Origin: Orientallactaga sibirica
Lineage: Eukaryota; Chordata; Mammalia; Rodentia; Dipodidae
Length of the DNA: 64,000 bases
Direction of reading: 5' to 3'
NCBI GenBank assembly: GCA_036365145.1
Contig: JAEOAD010000018.1
Location: 14,490,501 to 14,554,500, forward strand
In this document: piece by piece, positions 43,448 through 54,335 of the stretch
How the letters are laid out: each line of letters starts with the position of its first letter
Numbering within the stretch: position 1 is the first letter of the stretch
Notes under the pieces: generated by a model
The model's database searches: none
Seen by the model: only the letters and a program-made list of their open reading frames with translations
What the model was told of the DNA's origin: nothing
Program-made: the position numbers and the translations under genes

Positions 43448-45357
43448 TACTGCAAAGCTTTTTAAAAATGCCTAACTTCACTGTGGTTCCACTTCACAGT
43501 CACATAGTCAAACAGCATAATACAGGGGAAAAGTTAGCCAAATATTTCCACTTTAGTGCCAGTGTTATTATGGAATTGGAGCTAACAGTTTGTCTTATCC
43601 TCTGTGGGAATCATTGATAATGATATCACTGGACTTGTCCAATTTGGCTATCATAATTTGGTTTTATTATTATTATTTTCCAAAAATGTCTGAAGTTATT
43701 GCTGTATACTGATTATTTTGTGGAAATAATTCCGTGTATTTGTCTTGGTGTCTGATGGACCAGTTTATTATCTAACCTCACATTTCATTCTGTTCATGTA
43801 AATTTTTTTGCCAATGAATTTATGTCTACACAATTAATATATGTTATAACATATGATTTCTTCTAAGTTCAAATCTTGTCCCCTCATAATGCCAACTGAA
43901 CATTCATAACACTCTTTCCTGGCTTGGATTCTGAAATTCAGTTGTTCCACAGTTAGAATTTGTCCCACAAGTTCAACTATTATGGATGATACTGCTTGAA
44001 GTGGACCTTTCTCCTTTTTTTGTTTGCATGTCAACTGAGTTTCTGGGAGTACAAATTTCATCAATAAATATCAAAGGAACCTAGCTTGAAGAATAATCAA
44101 GAATACATTTCAGCAATGACCAAACTAAGCTTCTTATGCTTTAAGAATACATTTCAAGGAGTACATGTAGCAAACAGCTTACATCAGTGACTAAATGCAA
44201 ACATTTATATAGTAAGGTTGATTACAAATACATTTTTTCCCAAATGGTGATAAAGGTGTCTCTAGAAGCATTGTACCCCTGCAGAAGCAATATGGAATAC
44301 TTGTCATGATCTCAGTGGTTTTTCTCACCATGTACATGACAGAAGTCATTCCTGATCATTGTGAAACATAATAACAAATAATGTATATACAGTTCTTAGC
44401 TACAGTACCTTGTATATGTTGAATTCTCAATAAATATTAGCTTAACTTATTATTATATAACATACTGTAAAATATAATTTTCTATTTGACCTTAAATATG
44501 TCAGTAATGCTGCACCCACACCCAAATTTTCTCACATCCTACTACTTGTGTTTTCATGTTTTACTTAATCTGCATAGCATTGCTGTGGATAGAAGGTTCA
44601 CCCCTGACATTCAGTCTGGATGATGTTTGAGCATCCACTACCCAGAAAAGCAGGGGAGGTGAGGTTCCTTCCATATTCCATTATTTCTATCATTCCTATG
44701 TCATCTGTGATAGTTTTCATTAATCATGTCCTCAAATTTGAGAGAAAAATCACCTGATATAATTCCATTTGTTCTCTTTTTATTTTCCTTTATAAAGCTA
44801 ACTCCTTGAAAAGTACAAAGTGAATCCTGCTTGTGTTCTTAAAATAATTCACATATATGTTTAGTAATATCCATGTTATCTTACTTGTATTTGAAACACA
44901 TACTTTTGGCTTCAAGGAATTCACTGGGTAAGATGAGATAATAATAATTAAAATAATAATGAGAGCAGCAAAAAGAGAAGAGGGAGGACAAAAAGAAGAA
45001 AATGGAAAATGATAGCAACCTCTTATTGGGAAACTATAACTCAATATATCATTGAGTCCCCCTTTCTAGTCCCTAAATCTTTAATTTGGCAAAAGTGAAA
45101 TAATAACCTTTGAAAACAGGATGGTATAATCTAAAAAAATGTTAATGCTAAGAAAAAAATTCATTTAAGTCTACTATAACCAATGAGCCTATTATGTATG
45201 AAATTTTCCATGGGGTTACAAAGAACAACATATTTCATAAGATTTCTTAAAAAAAATAAAGTAGATTAGAAACCACATTTATTTTCAAATCCCAAGTCCA
45301 ATAAACATGACTTTTCCTTGGAAAATATGATTTTATTTTATTTATTCAGTTTATTTA
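43448..45357. other. Unassigned non-coding DNA
   Basis: A possible L2/MIR 3' end (GAATTCTCAATAAATATTAG) lies near 44385-44450. Otherwise nothing recognised. Confidence 0.45.
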
Positions 45358-45505
45358 TTTTGGTGCTTTGAGATAAAGTCCCCCTATATTACTCAGTATG
45401 GCCTTAAACTCAATATGCAGGTCATGTTGGCCTTGGATTTCTGTTGATACTCTTGCCTCAACCTCCAAAGATTGGGATTATAGGGATGGGACACCACACC
45501 TAGCT
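45358..45505 (-). mobile_element. B1 SINE, old
   Basis: TTTGAGATAAAGTCCCCCTA, GGCCTTAAACTCAATATGCA, a second GGCCTTGGATTTC-type segment, and ATGGGACACCACACCTAGCT. The middle looks partly duplicated. Confidence 0.75.
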
Positions 45506-47200
45506 GAAAAGTGACTTTACATCTGTTTCTTTCTTAATACACCTTGGGTAAGGTTGTGGGTTTTTTAACTTACTTTCAAGAAAAATCATGCATTATATGT
45601 GAATTATGCATGAATAGATCAGGCACATAGTAATTTGAATGGTATTTGATGGGTACCTTGGCTTCTCTTGGCACAATATGAATGTCATATAATTTGCTTA
45701 CCTATCAGGATGGTACATGACCATGACAGAGCATGAAATACTCAGTGTGAATCACAAAATTCAGGGGAGGGTCCACCCTAGATTCCATAGACCAGAAGGA
45801 AATGATTTGGCAGCTGACAGAAAAAGAGTATTGACTTTGTTAAAAAGGAGATCACTGATAAAGTTGTGTCCAAGGCAAGAAAAGTGGCTGAAGAGAGAAG
45901 GAGAGAATACCATCTCAGTTCCTTTGATGGACAAGTGTCATCTATAGCTTGTTGGCATAAATCTTGGCTCAAATGATGACCAGAGTATGTTGCTATGGAA
46001 TACTGCAAAATTACCAAGCAGGAGCCTGGACAAAACATCTGCTCATTTTGGCTTCATAAGGAAATTATCTTCTTGGGCCATACGTCCCTCCTTATAGGAG
46101 GATCTGAACATAGGAGAATAAAAGCTATTTTTAGATCTCTTGGGGGACAATGACAGGTACACACAATAATTCACTGGATGATTCTGTTTGTCCACCAGAG
46201 AGCTGTGCATCTCACAGAATTTATCTTGAAGCCCTTTAGTGAATTCCCTAATAGATATTTTAATTTAATTAATTGAAGAAAGAAAACAGGCTATGAAAGT
46301 CAGAAACATTTGATCAAGTTTCTATCATAAAACTCATGGTACCTAGATTCTTCTCTCAGTATTTTATTTCACTTTTCAATTACCATTTTATTTTTAATTT
46401 TGATGAATTAGCCATGCAATTTAAAAAAACATAGTTTCTTATAGTCAGAACACTAATCAGGATTAAGAGCAATTTTATCACACCCTAAAATTTATTTATG
46501 CTATTCAATATAGTCAATCCTACTGATTCAGGAATTTAAGGTGTCTTTGAGACTGTTGAAGCCATTCACAACTCTTGATTGTGTCAGGTTTGTGGTTTTG
46601 CAACAAGGGTTCAGAATAGACAGTTTCTTCAGCCGCAAGGTTTTAGTTAACACCAGTGAGAGAGTGAAGGGGTTTGGAGTGAGGGGGAAGAGGACTCCAA
46701 AGCAGTAACAAAAAGGAAGATGGGGGACTCTGAACCACCTTATAGAAGGAGAGGTTTTTAAGCCCTTTAGGTGAAAGGCAGAAAGGGAGGACGCTCATGG
46801 ATTGTGCTGCATGGGGTGTAGGGGAGAAGCACTGACTCGAACCTGTAGTGGCCAAGATGGATGCACTATCTGTTGAACTTTTGGGGAAGTGAGACTTTGA
46901 GTCAATAGGTGATGGCTGGATGGAAGCTGGTTTTCCTCTCAACTCAGGTTTGGAAAGGTTTAATCAATTACCATGATAGTAGGTAGGGATTGTAAGATCC
47001 CAGATCTCATCAGAGCAGGAAAGGAGGGTAAAAGGCAATTCACTTTGAACTCCCTGACCATAAGAGGATGTAGTTTAGGAATTCTAGACCTAGTTAGAGT
47101 ACAGATGGGTAGGAGGAGGGCTCTGAGACTCTTACAGGTTGGGCATTTACCTAGGAGTTAAGGTGGCAGATGGTCATAGTCACACACAATGTCCATTGAG
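45506..47200. other. Unassigned DNA, possibly repeat-derived after 46.6 kb
   Basis: 45.5-46.6 kb shows nothing recognised. 46.6-47.2 kb is more GC- and purine-rich and may belong to an L1 or LTR body, but no family was recognised. Confidence 0.4.
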
Positions 47201-47687
47201 TAAGTGGCCTCCAGATTCTTGTATTATGAATTTGAAGAATGAAATCTGCACACCATAAAGGGTGAAGTTTAGCACAAATTTATTATAAAATTTAGAGAAG
47301 GAAAGAAGGCAGAGCTATAAAGCAGGAGGGGTTACTCAGAAATTGGAAAACCTACCAAACCAGATATCCAGAGACACAGAGGATCCCCAGACTCATCACT
47401 AAAGTAGACCTAAAATGATCCCAACATGGCTTGGAAATTTGAGGGGGTGGAAAGATTGTTAGAGCCACAGGTTGGGACATTATGCTCAGAGACATTGCTT
47501 CTTCCCCATAACTGATGGCTACCCACACAACACATGACCCAATGAGAGGAGCCACTTTGGAGGGGGGAAGACAGGGAAGAGACTAACGATGGTACCAGCA
47601 TGACTGTATACACACTATCTACATAGCTTATAAAGAGAGAAAGAGAGAATAAAGTCAGTCTCCAAAAGACAAAAGATAAAAGATAAA

Positions 47688-47706
<19 letters not shown>
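47201..47706 (+). mobile_element. L1 3' end with poly(A) tail
   Basis: Reads like a rodent L1 3' UTR: AAATGATCCCAACATGGCTT, GTTGGGACATTATGCTCAGA, ACACATGACCCAATGAGAGG, and ACCAGCATGACTGTATACAC, then an A-rich tail from about 47669 with a long A run (47685-47704). No open frame of ORF2 was seen; 5' boundary uncertain. Confidence 0.55.
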
Positions 47707-47718
<12 letters not shown>

Positions 47719-48238
47719 TTTGAAAACTTGCCAGGTGACGCTAATTGAGATTTTTTTTGGAATTTACTACATGTGGGCTGAGTTGTCCATCTGGTTCCCA
47801 TGCCAAGTGTTCAGGTACGTTATCATCTTGTTCACATCTTCCTATCAGGTTTCTAGGGAAGGGAACTCTTTTAGGAAAGAAGAGATGAGAAAAAATTTCG
47901 TCCCATACCATGTGCTGAGATACCCAGTAGTATTAAAATCTTCCTGCCAGGCCTGAGGGAAAGATTAGGAGAAAGCCGGATATCCCATTATAGCCTCAAG
48001 GACACGTCAACTTCCAGCCAAGAAAAATAATACTGTTCACTTGGCAGAGGGGTGTTCTGCTCATCTGACTAGCCAGTTTCTCTCTCCTCATTCTCCTCTC
48101 TTAAGAGGTTACCCTCAGTGCCTATACCCTGCCAGAGGATCAAACAGTGAACACATTTGAGACACACTACCTTCTTAGACTTTGGGTACTGCTTTTGATC
48201 TATAGTTAAGGCATCCTTCTTATCAAAAATTTGCCCTG
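47707..48238. other. Unassigned non-coding DNA
   Basis: Starts with AAAAG units after the L1 tail. Nothing else recognised. Confidence 0.4.
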
Positions 48239-48373
48239 AGCCGGGCGTGGTGGCACACACCTTTAATCCCAGCACTCGGGTGGCAGAGGTAGGAGGATCA
48301 CCATGAGTTCCAGGCCACCCCAAGACTACACAATGAATTCCAGGTCAGCCTGAGCTAGAGTGAAACCCTACCT

Positions 48374-48408
<35 letters not shown>
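48239..48408 (+). mobile_element. B1 SINE, young-looking
   Basis: Little-diverged jerboa-type B1: GCCGGGCGTGGTGGCACACA, TTTAATCCCAGCACTCGGGT, GAGTTCCAGGCCACCCCAAG, GTGAAACCCTACCTC, and an uninterrupted A tail of over 30 nt. GCCCTG occurs at both ends (48233-48238, 48409-48414). Confidence 0.96.
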
Positions 48409-48409
<1 letters not shown>

Positions 48410-48449
48410 CCCTGTATTTTTAAAAATATTTATTTATTTATTTAAAGAG

Positions 48450-48657
48450 AAGCTAGACCTAGTGTTTCAGGTCTATAATCATAGCTACTTAGGAGGCTGA
48501 GGAAGAAAGATCACAAAGTCAAGGCTAACTGGTCTATTGAATTACTTTAGGGTCAAACTAGAAAATTTACTAAAATTCTATCTCAAGATAAATAGTAGGT
48601 CAATGATACAGCACTTGCCTAGCATGAGTAACACCCTAGGTTAAATCTCCACTACCA

Positions 48658-48688
<31 letters not shown>
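48450..48688 (+). mobile_element. B1-dID-like dimeric SINE
   Basis: A B1-like left part (AGCTACTTAGGAGGCTGAGG, AAAGTCAAGGCTAACTGG, ATTCTATCTCAAGATAAATA) is followed by an ID-like right part (CAATGATACAGCACTTGCCT, AGGTTAAATCTCCACTACCA) and a long A tail. B1 first and ID second is the B1-dID order, the reverse of B4. AAAGAG at both ends may be a short duplication. Confidence 0.7.
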
Positions 48689-48691
<3 letters not shown>

Positions 48692-49960
48692 TAATTCATG
48701 CAAAATTATATTATATAAAATCTGTTTGGCTTATAATTATCACTCAAAATAAATTCATGCATCTATTCTTGAGCATAGTAAAAATAGAATAGCAATCCAT
48801 CTGAAGATACATTTTGATCTGTTTTAATATAGCAGTTTAGTTTATGGTGAATTTGCATTTCCAACTACTGATCTTAGAGTTTAAAGATTAATTGTAAGTA
48901 CCATATATCATGGTTATAAGAAAAACAGAGGAGAGAAAATATAACATCCTCAATTTTAGAATTTTCATCTTAGAATACTGTTCTGAGAACTGACAATGAG
49001 ACAGACATGAACCAGGTTCTGCATGGTAAGTAGCGAACTATGTTACCAACCATGACTGAATTTTAAGTACAGCAAAATAAATGTGCTGACCCCTGGTGCA
49101 GACTGACAAAATGGCACTGACCACATCTTAACTTCCAAAATTCTTCCTTACTTCTCCATTTCTAGAAGATTAGCATAAAGACACAGAAGAGAGTACAGAG
49201 ACTGGATGACCTGAGTGAAGACAAGGATGCTCCCTCTCTTCTGCTCTTTGTTGAAACACTAGAATGTGTACTTTTACTTTATTGATTCTTTCATGAATGC
49301 TTATGTTTGCATTTTCCATTATTAAGAAGGACAAATTTGGGCTTGGGATTTTGTAGAGAAAGAATATTAACTTTGTGATATTTAACCAAAAGCTTATACA
49401 AATCTATTTGGATCACTAATAAATTGTGATTATACTGAAAATCTTTTAAGATATGGATTTTCCTTGCAGGTTCAAGTGCCTTGGGGTTACAAATAAAGCC
49501 AGAAAATTTAATCTGATCATTTTTGTATGTACAAGAGAGAATAACAAGTTTTCTTTATCCTGAAAAGCAAACAAAATCCAAATTCCCTTGGGTCATCTGA
49601 ACACAGAATAAATACAAATAAAAGTAAGACACATTCGTGGAAAACACAACACAAAGTCACAGCCCATGGCGGCTCTTTACCACAATAGGGAAAATACAAA
49701 GGTGGCTTTTCCTTTAAACCATTTAACTATGAACAATTTACTGAGGATTTTTTCTGTACTTTCATCAATTTCTTATTTCTGCTGAATCCTCCATGAATGT
49801 AACTTGAATTATTGAAACCTTGACATGGTCTCTGTGACTATGTCTTCAAATGACACGACTCTTTCTTTGATATTTTAATCATTTGCCTCTTTTGAAATAT
49901 TCTTTCATTTATGAATTTTATTATTTTACTACTATTCCTTTAGTAAATACTCCTTAAAAA
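48689..49960. other. Unassigned AT-rich non-coding DNA
   Basis: Nothing recognised. Confidence 0.45.
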
Positions 49961-49971
49961 GCCAGGTTTAC

Positions 49972-50215
49972 AGGCTGGAGAGATGGTTTGGCGGCTAAGA
50001 TGCCTGCCTGCCAAGCCTAAGAGCGCCAGATCCAATCTCCAGGTCCCATGTTTAGCCAGACTCAAAAAGTGATGCAAGGCGCAATGCCAGACTTACTCTC
50101 AAGGGGGCGCACACATCTGTAGTTCCTTCACAGGGGCTGAGAGGCTGCTGGTAGGCCCATTCTCTCTCTCACTCTCTCTCTCTGTCTTTCGAATAAAAAA
50201 CAAGTTTTTAAAAAG
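49972..50215 (+). mobile_element. Dip SINE, long subtype, with target-site duplication
   Basis: AGGCTGGAGAGATGGTTTGG head, the extra segment at about 50064-50100 (AGTGATGCAAGGCGCAATGC), then AGGGGGCGCACACATCTGTA and a (CT)n part. A perfect 11-nt duplication GCCAGGTTTAC lies at 49961-49971 and 50216-50226. Confidence 0.96.
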
Positions 50216-50226
50216 GCCAGGTTTAC

Positions 50227-50949
50227 TTTAAAGCTAAATTCAAGTAATTTCTTTCTTTCTTTTTTTTTTATGCTATTCCTCCTGCCCTCAATTTCTCCCC
50301 CTTGCTCAATCCACTTATTTGTACCACATATATTCCTTCCAGTGATTTCTCATTTCTCTGTTTAAACCCCCCATGCCTTCCCAGATGTTCCATCTACAGA
50401 TCTTCAAAAATATATTTGAAAGACAACTCCACTTTTTTATTTGGATGAAGATCTTGAAGCCATCCTAATCCTTACTTTCTCATCACACCTCTGTGGAGAT
50501 CAGTGAGATGGTCTTTGTGTTCTCCATCAATTGCACTGAGAAGCCAAACTGTTTTCATTCCACTGGTCCCCACCCCCATGGATTGAGAATAGATGAAGCT
50601 TCCTTTACCTACAGTTGAATAGATTACTCCAAATGTTGTGACTTTGAGCAATATTTATTTTCCTCCCTTAAGGTCTGGGCTGAGGTGGCTTCCTGTAGGT
50701 GGCACATGAGATTGTCTGGCAGTTGATTCTAATTGATTTCATTTGTGTCTGACAACTGGATCTGATGTATATACTTTCTTGGTAGGTTTTATTTCAAACA
50801 CAGTTGTGCCTAACCTGGTATTTCCTGAGAGCACATTTCTAGAAATCTAGTTAAGAATGATGCACACTTTTGGGAAATTCTTCTGCTTCTATTACATTTA
50901 CGAGTCTAATAAATCAGTATTTTCAGCCTCAGATTGAAAGGGAGAGAAA
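50227..50949. other. Unassigned non-coding DNA
   Basis: Nothing recognised. Confidence 0.45.
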
Positions 50950-50955
50950 TGACTC

Positions 50956-50959
<4 letters not shown>

Positions 50960-51000
<41 letters not shown>

Positions 51001-51142
51001 GTTTTGCGAGGTAGAGGTTCACTTTAGCTCAGGCTGACCTGGAATTCACTCCAGAGTCTCAGGGTGGCCTTGAACTCACAGCCATCCTCCTACTTCTGCC
51101 TCCCGAGTGCTGGGATTAAAGACATGCGCCACCATGCCCAGC
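50960..51142 (-). mobile_element. B1 SINE with 40-nt T-run and target-site duplication
   Basis: An uninterrupted run of about 40 T (A-tail complement), then GCGAGGTAGAGGTTCACTTT, GGCCTTGAACTCACAGCCAT, ATGCGCCACCATGCCCAGC. TGACTCCAAA lies at 50950-50959 and 51143-51152. Confidence 0.97.
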
Positions 51143-51152
51143 TGACTCCAAA

Positions 51153-51909
51153 ACTTTTGAAGCAAAAGCAGTGTGTGAACAACTTGGAAAGAAACTTGTG
51201 AAGATTATCTTGGTGATTCTTGACATCAACTTCTCCTTGTCTTGTTCTACCTGTTACTGCTGAACTTCAAGATATAACAGATAATGCTATGTCTTGGAGT
51301 TAAAAATGACCATAATGACTACAAAATTCTTTGCAAGTTTGCTCCATATTACCCCTCTAAACTTACCTTCTACAATGACCTCCATTGTATCCAGGATTTA
51401 ACCACATATTATTCTTATTTTTATTTTATTTTATTATTTGCTTATTATTTTCTTTAAACAGTGTAAGACTCTTAGAACTCTGCTCTTCTACCTAGCTGTT
51501 TTGTAACGAGGCCAATCTGGAACTTCCTATCCTGTTATAGCAATTGAGATTTCAAAAACAGTTGATTTTCCCCCTTCTCTGTTTACCCAGACAAGATCTG
51601 AGATATTAGAATCTCTGCTACTATTGTGGTAATTTGACTTTTCTCTGCCTGAGCTGAGAAGAAAACAACCTTCTCCCAGACATTGCCTGATAGGTTTTTC
51701 TGGGGGGAGAGAAAGGGGGTTCACTTTCACAAGAGTTCTTCAGGGATCCAGCTAGTCTGGCTACTGAAGGCTCATTCCCGACATCCATGAAGAGCAATTG
51801 TAACAGGGTGCTCAGGGTTCAGGAAAGTCCTAGAACCCCAAGTCCTAGGTTCATTTCTAATTTTAATCAAAGACTTTAATAAAAAAGACGGAGAAGGTTA
51901 GTTATTAAA
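51153..51909. other. Unassigned non-coding DNA
   Basis: Nothing recognised. Confidence 0.45.
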
Positions 51910-51923
51910 TTGTTATATTTATT

Positions 51924-52571
51924 CTTTTCTTAATTTTTATATTTTATTGAGAACTTCCATAATTATAGACAATAACCCATGATAATTCCCTCCCTCCCCC
52001 ACTTTCCCTTTTGAAACGCCACTCTACATCATATCCCCTCCATCTCTCAATCAGTCTCTCTTTTATTTTGATGTCATGATCATTTTTCCTCCTATCACGA
52101 TGGACTTGTATAGGTAGTGTCAGGCACTGTGAGGTCATGGATATCCTGGACATTTTGTGTCTGGAGGAGCACATTGTAAGGAGTCTTACCCTTCCTTTGT
52201 CTCTTACATTCTTTCTGCCACCTCTTCCGCAGTGGACCCTGAGCTTGGAAGATGTGATAGAGATATTTCAGTACTGAGCCCTCCTCTGTCATTTATAATC
52301 AGCACCACAGTGCCTTCTGAGTCATCCCAAGGTCACCACCATCTGAAAAGAGAAGCTTCTCTAACCAAAAGTGAGAGTAACATTAATATATGAGTATGAA
52401 CATTCAGAAAGCTGCTTACCGAACAGTTTGGTGAACATAGTATATACATTTAGCCAGACACCAGCAGACATTATACCCCTAGGGCTCATGACTACCCCTG
52501 TTGTAGGTTTTCAGTATCAGGGATGTATTCCCTCCCATGGAGCAGGCCTCCAGTTCAATTAGAGAGTTGTT
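51924..52571 (-). mobile_element. L1 3' UTR, 3' part of a 5'-inverted insertion
   Basis: Starts at a T-rich stretch (L1 tail complement) and reads the jerboa-type L1 3' UTR on the minus strand: ACTTCCATAATTATAGACAA, GCCACCTCTTCCGCAGTGG, AAAGAGAAGCTTCTCTAACC, CATGGAGCAGGCC, up to AATTAGAGAGTTGTT. The left target-site duplication TTGTTATATTTATT is at 51910-51923. Collinear with the L1 at 38.6-39.7 kb up to the junction. Confidence 0.85.
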
Positions 52572-53160
52572 TTTAATAAGCTAGAAATAGGACATAAAGG
52601 GATGATATATATATATAACAAATTAATGGGGTGAAAAGGCCTAAGGTCAGAGGAAGAGATTGAGTAAAGGAAAGGTGGAGGGAGGGCTAATCAAAATCTA
52701 AGAAGATATAAGTAAGTCATATGGAAACCTACTTTTCTGGACAATGGAACACTCAGAAGCCATAGATTGTTACTAGAAAATTTTCAGTGACAGGGATGGG
52801 ATACCTTCCAGTGAGTTGTTGGCCAGGGAGGTCACGGTTACCCCCAAAACATTACAAGCTATTGCTGAGGTACATGGTTTCTCACCAGGAAAAGATGGTA
52901 AGACCCTATTGCTGAAGACTCTACATATGTCACTGAGAAATCCTGCTGGAGCTGAGCTGAAAATCTCCTCCATGTAGACTAGCTAACAGAAAGCTGGAAA
53001 AAGCTATACTGCATGCAGGTCAATGGGAGAGAGAGAGAAATCACCAGTGGTGATACTCAATAGTGGACACTGCAAGCCTTAAATTTGGCCAGCCAGGCCA
53101 AATGAGCCAACGGGTGCAATAGTGGCATGTCTGTTATTGGAGAAACCAACAACTCTCAAC
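52572..53160 (+). mobile_element. L1 inverted 5' part of the same insertion
   Basis: Continues the same L1 in opposite orientation. On the minus strand it reads GAGAGTTGTTGGTTTCTCC then GCCACTATTGCACCCG and TTTCTCAGTGACATATGTAG, the segments that follow AATCAGAGAG in the collinear copy. It ends at CAACTCTCAAC beside the right duplication TTGTTATATTTATT (53161-53174). This is the pattern produced by twin priming during L1 reverse transcription. Junction placed near 52571, within about 30 nt. Confidence 0.85.
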
Positions 53161-53174
53161 TTGTTATATTTATT

Positions 53175-54167
53175 GAAGGAAGTACAGAGCCAAGGAACAA
53201 CACTCATATGGCAAGCAATCACATGGAGGGTCTGGGAAAACCATGGAAAGAAAAATAGAGAAGAAAGTTTAAAGAATTCCTGCCTTGTGGGGAATTGGAG
53301 GGAATAAAGAGCCCATATGGAGAATAAGGGCTAGAGGCCTCATTCCTCACCAACAGCTGGAAGTTCCCAAGTGGTCAGGCAGTTTAGAAAGCATACTTTC
53401 CCCTTGCAAAGGTATTTATAACCTATGGTGGTGGGTGTTGTCTTCCAGCTTAGGTGAAACAGAGGGACAACTGATTGGTTAGGGCTAGGGGCTGTCTCAA
53501 GAAGAGGTTAGCCATGACTACAAGTTCTGCAGACTGAACTTGACCATCTACAAAATCAAAGGCTTCTCTCCTAGGAGGGGTCTAGGTTATTTGTGGAAAA
53601 ACAGGTCTAGAGAAGAGATAAGAAGTCAGATCATCTTTGATTTCTAACAAATGCACACTTTCCTGTCTTTTTTAATTTTCAGTGGTCCAGTCACCCTAAC
53701 TATCTACAACCTCTCACAACCTTCTGCAATTCCTTCCACTAAAAGGCTTAAAAAGTCTTCTCCCTGTCTTCCTTATGCACTCTCTTTTCCTCTCCTCAGC
53801 TCTTCTGATCTAAGGTGTGTGCAATCACCTCTCCACAGCTCCCTCTCCTATTTCTCTCTTACTCTGTCTTCTTCCATTCTGAATTTCCAATTTTACCTTA
53901 TTCTCTCCCTTTTAGAGCTTCCTCTCCCTTTCACTCTGACTCTGAGTTTTTTCCTCTTCCCTTTCCCTCCTTTCCCTTCACTTCCCTTCTCTTCCCTTCC
54001 CTTCCTTCTGCCCTAGGGTTTTCAACTTTCCTTCTACTTTCCCCTTTCATCTTGTGTCCAAGTTTTGTATCCTCTTGTTGCCTTCCCTCTGAATCATAAA
54101 CTGTCTTAGAGATCTCTATTCAAATTGAAAAATCACTCCAGACATTTTCTAGCCAAGAGCATTTGTG
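53175..54167. other. Unassigned DNA with CT-rich tract
   Basis: A strongly pyrimidine-rich stretch lies at about 53860-54015 (CCTTTCCCTCCTTTCCCTTC). The 94- and 121-codon frames here arise from it. No gene recognised. Confidence 0.5.
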
Positions 54168-54335
54168 CTTTTCCTCCCATTATCTGAAATGCTCTTCCAT
54201 CATATATCAACATGATTATATCCTTCATCTATTCTAATGCTTTGTTTGAATGTTAGTTTCTCAATGAAGTCTGCCCTAAACACTGATTTAGAATTATAAC
54301 ACCATTTCAGTTTAGAAACTCCCATTCTAAAGTAA
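54168..54335 (+). mobile_element. L2 relic
   Basis: GAAATGCTCTTCCATCATAT, TTTGAATGTTAGTTTCTCAA, TGAAGTCTGCCCTAAACACT and TTAGAATTATAACACC follow the L2 order closely. Confidence 0.7.
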
